Source: Candidatus Obscuribacterales bacterium
Lineage (GTDB): Bacteria > Cyanobacteriota > Vampirovibrionia > Obscuribacterales > Obscuribacteraceae
Length of the DNA: 64,000 nucleotides
Reading direction: 5' to 3'
NCBI GenBank assembly: GCA_019747875.1
Contig: JAIEQI010000089.1
Span: 1-64,000 of the forward strand
Shown: positions 62,947 to 64,000 of the stretch, piece by piece
Layout of the letters: every line of letters begins with the position of its first letter
How positions within the stretch are numbered: position 1 is the first letter of the stretch
Notes under the pieces: model-generated
What the model saw: the letters and a program-made list of their open reading frames with translations, nothing else
What the model was told of the DNA's origin: nothing
The model's database searches: none
Program-made: the position numbers and the translations under genes

Positions 62947-62963
62947 GCTGAAGCGTGTACAAT
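62936..62963 (+). promoter_or_regulatory. Possible promoter for the secretin gene
   Basis: TTGCAA (62936-62941), a 16-bp spacer and TACAAT (62958-62963) give a moderate sigma-70-type promoter about 90 bp before the secretin start. Confidence 0.4.
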
Positions 62964-63050
62964 AAAGCGGTCTTATAGTGTTTACGATTTACCATTCAAC
63001 GAGCTTCTTAGCATCATCAAATTGGCAGCTAAATGAAGAAAGGACAAGCG

Positions 63051-64000
63051 ATGAAACGCCTAGCGCAAGGCGCACGTGCTACTAAATTGGTCACCACTTT
63101 ACTAGCAGCGTCCCTCTTTATATCCCCCATGGCATGGGCACAAGATCAGTCAGCTTCAAATGCAACTGATGGTGCTGGTCAAGAGCAGAGTTCCTCTGGA
63201 AAGGGCTCTCTCAATTTCACACCAGAAGCAGCACCGACGGCAGAAGATACGACAAAGATCGCAGATGCATCCACATCAGAGACTGAGTCCACGCCCGCCA
63301 CAGAGGACGGTACTGCCGTAGCTCAAAGCACAGGCGGATCGACTGTCAAGCGGCTGGATCCTGCTTATAAGCAGTTGCCGACCACAATGGGTCAAGTTGA
63401 CGTAAGGCGTAATTTCAAGCTGTTTGCGAAAGAAGAACTAATTCACAATTTGAGCTTTCGTGACACTCCAATCAAGGAAGTTATTGCTGAGCTTGCAAAG
63501 CGTGGAAATCTAAACATCCTTCTTGATAACTCTGTTTTCGGTAAGGTCACTGGTGACTTACACGATGTGACACTGAACGAAGCAATGGACAGCATTCTTG
63601 CAGCAACAGGCTTGCAGTACCGCGTTCTTGACAACAACACGGTGATAGTAGGATCTCCTAACGCACTTGGTGCACGCGGGCTCAATAGAACGAAAGCAAA
63701 AGTATTCAAACTGAGCTACATACCGCCATTCGATGTGGCAAACATATTAAGTGTTTCGGTGTTCAACAGAGGATTCATTCCAGATTTCACTACCGCATTT
63801 AAGTCAAAAACTCAAACTGCAAGTGCTGAGAATCCGAAGAGCCAAGAAGAAACCAGAGAAGATAGCAAACAAGCGGGAATCGGCGAGGGCGGTGCTCAAA
63901 AAAACATTGAGAAACGCACCAGCTCTACAAACACAGTCGAATCAAAATCCGATGAAGATGCTGGCTCTGACTATTCGTTCAGCACACGTATAGATCAACA
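63051..64000 (+). CDS. Secretin (PilQ/GspD type), N-terminal part, cut by the window end
   Basis: About 316 codons stay open to the end of the window. A signal peptide (LVTTLLAASLFISPMAWA) leads to a Ser/Thr/Glu-rich linker and then a secretin N0/STN-like domain (about 134-205: SFRDTPIKEVIAELAKRGNL, GDLHDVTLNEAMDSILAATG). The next domain begins at VFKLSYIPPFDVANIL, broken by a Lys/Glu/Ser-rich insert (about 250-305). This fits outer-membrane secretins of type IV pili or type II secretion; the pore domain would lie beyond 64000. The start is ATG 63051 with AAAGGA 6 nt upstream; ATG 63033 is in frame but has no such site. It may work with the Tad-like proteins or the TPR protein upstream. Confidence 0.85.
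   Translation, partial: MKRLAQGARATKLVTTLLAASLFISPMAWAQDQSASNATDGAGQEQSSSGKGSLNFTPEAAPTAEDTTKIADASTSETESTPATEDGTAVAQSTGGSTVKRLDPAYKQLPTTMGQVDVRRNFKLFAKEELIHNLSFRDTPIKEVIAELAKRGNLNILLDNSVFGKVTGDLHDVTLNEAMDSILAATGLQYRVLDNNTVIVGSPNALGARGLNRTKAKVFKLSYIPPFDVANILSVSVFNRGFIPDFTTAFKSKTQTASAENPKSQEETREDSKQAGIGEGGAQKNIEKRTSSTNTVESKSDEDAGSDYSFSTRIDQ

Overview
The window is 64 kb of a bacterial chromosome of roughly 47% G+C (estimated by eye), with about 44 protein genes, no rRNA, no convincing tRNA, no CRISPR array and no insertion sequence. The mix of genes points to a diderm, non-photosynthetic relative of cyanobacteria, most likely the Melainabacteria/Vampirovibrionia group and perhaps Obscuribacterales. 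The mix includes FtsZ with a DIPEFL tail, an RNase E/G next to a B12-type radical SAM-DUF2344 fusion, an AMIN-type cell-wall amidase, a secretin, Tad pilins, many secreted TPR proteins and several Hanks-type kinases. This placement is inference from gene content and needs a marker-gene tree.

Layout. 1-4.6 kb: a full-length class I lantibiotic dehydratase (LanB) on the minus strand, a repeat-rich spacer and a secreted Pro/Ala-rich protein. 4.7-14.3 kb: a giant secreted S55 (SpoIVB-type) peptidase/beta-propeller protein with a long Ser-Lys-Asp tract, an APC amino-acid permease, a methyltransferase and a membrane spermidine-synthase-like protein. 14.3-22.1 kb: Hsp20 with a possible RNA thermometer, two tandem Ser/Thr kinases with a shared promoter/TTG-start layout, and an OmpR-type two-component pair. 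22.1-28.4 kb: small secreted and disordered proteins, and a YmdB phosphoesterase coupled to a PHP phosphatase. 28.2-34.1 kb: a structured leader, the radical SAM-DUF2344 fusion, an RNase E/G with a His-rich tail, then a strong promoter with no obvious gene that probably drives a structured non-coding RNA. 34.1-42 kb, minus strand: a paralogous pair of S1-like-domain proteins, fur-feoA-zinc ribbon, uvrA and a DUF445 protein. 42.2-46.8 kb: two secreted TPR proteins, ftsZ and a GNAT acetyltransferase. 47-54.5 kb: a K+-independent proton-pumping pyrophosphatase, then amidase-murI-uracil DNA glycosylase. 54.6-64 kb: a TPM-domain protein, a TadE-TadG-TadE pilin-like cluster, a Ser/Thr kinase with zinc ribbon, hemW, a TPR protein and the start of a secretin that runs off the end.

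Themes. Cell-envelope work recurs (peptidoglycan amidase, glutamate racemase, FtsZ, Tad/secretin parts, TPR proteins, S55 peptidase), as does signalling (three Hanks kinases and one His kinase/regulator pair). Many starts are TTG or GTG and were fixed from Shine-Dalgarno spacing. The least-explained items are the promoter plus structured transcript at 33.80-34.13 kb, the multi-hairpin leader at 28.18-28.40 kb that shares a hairpin core with a site after the His kinase, the hairpin over the hsp20 ribosome-binding site, the perfect 19-bp dyad before the S55 gene, and the LanB gene with no visible substrate.
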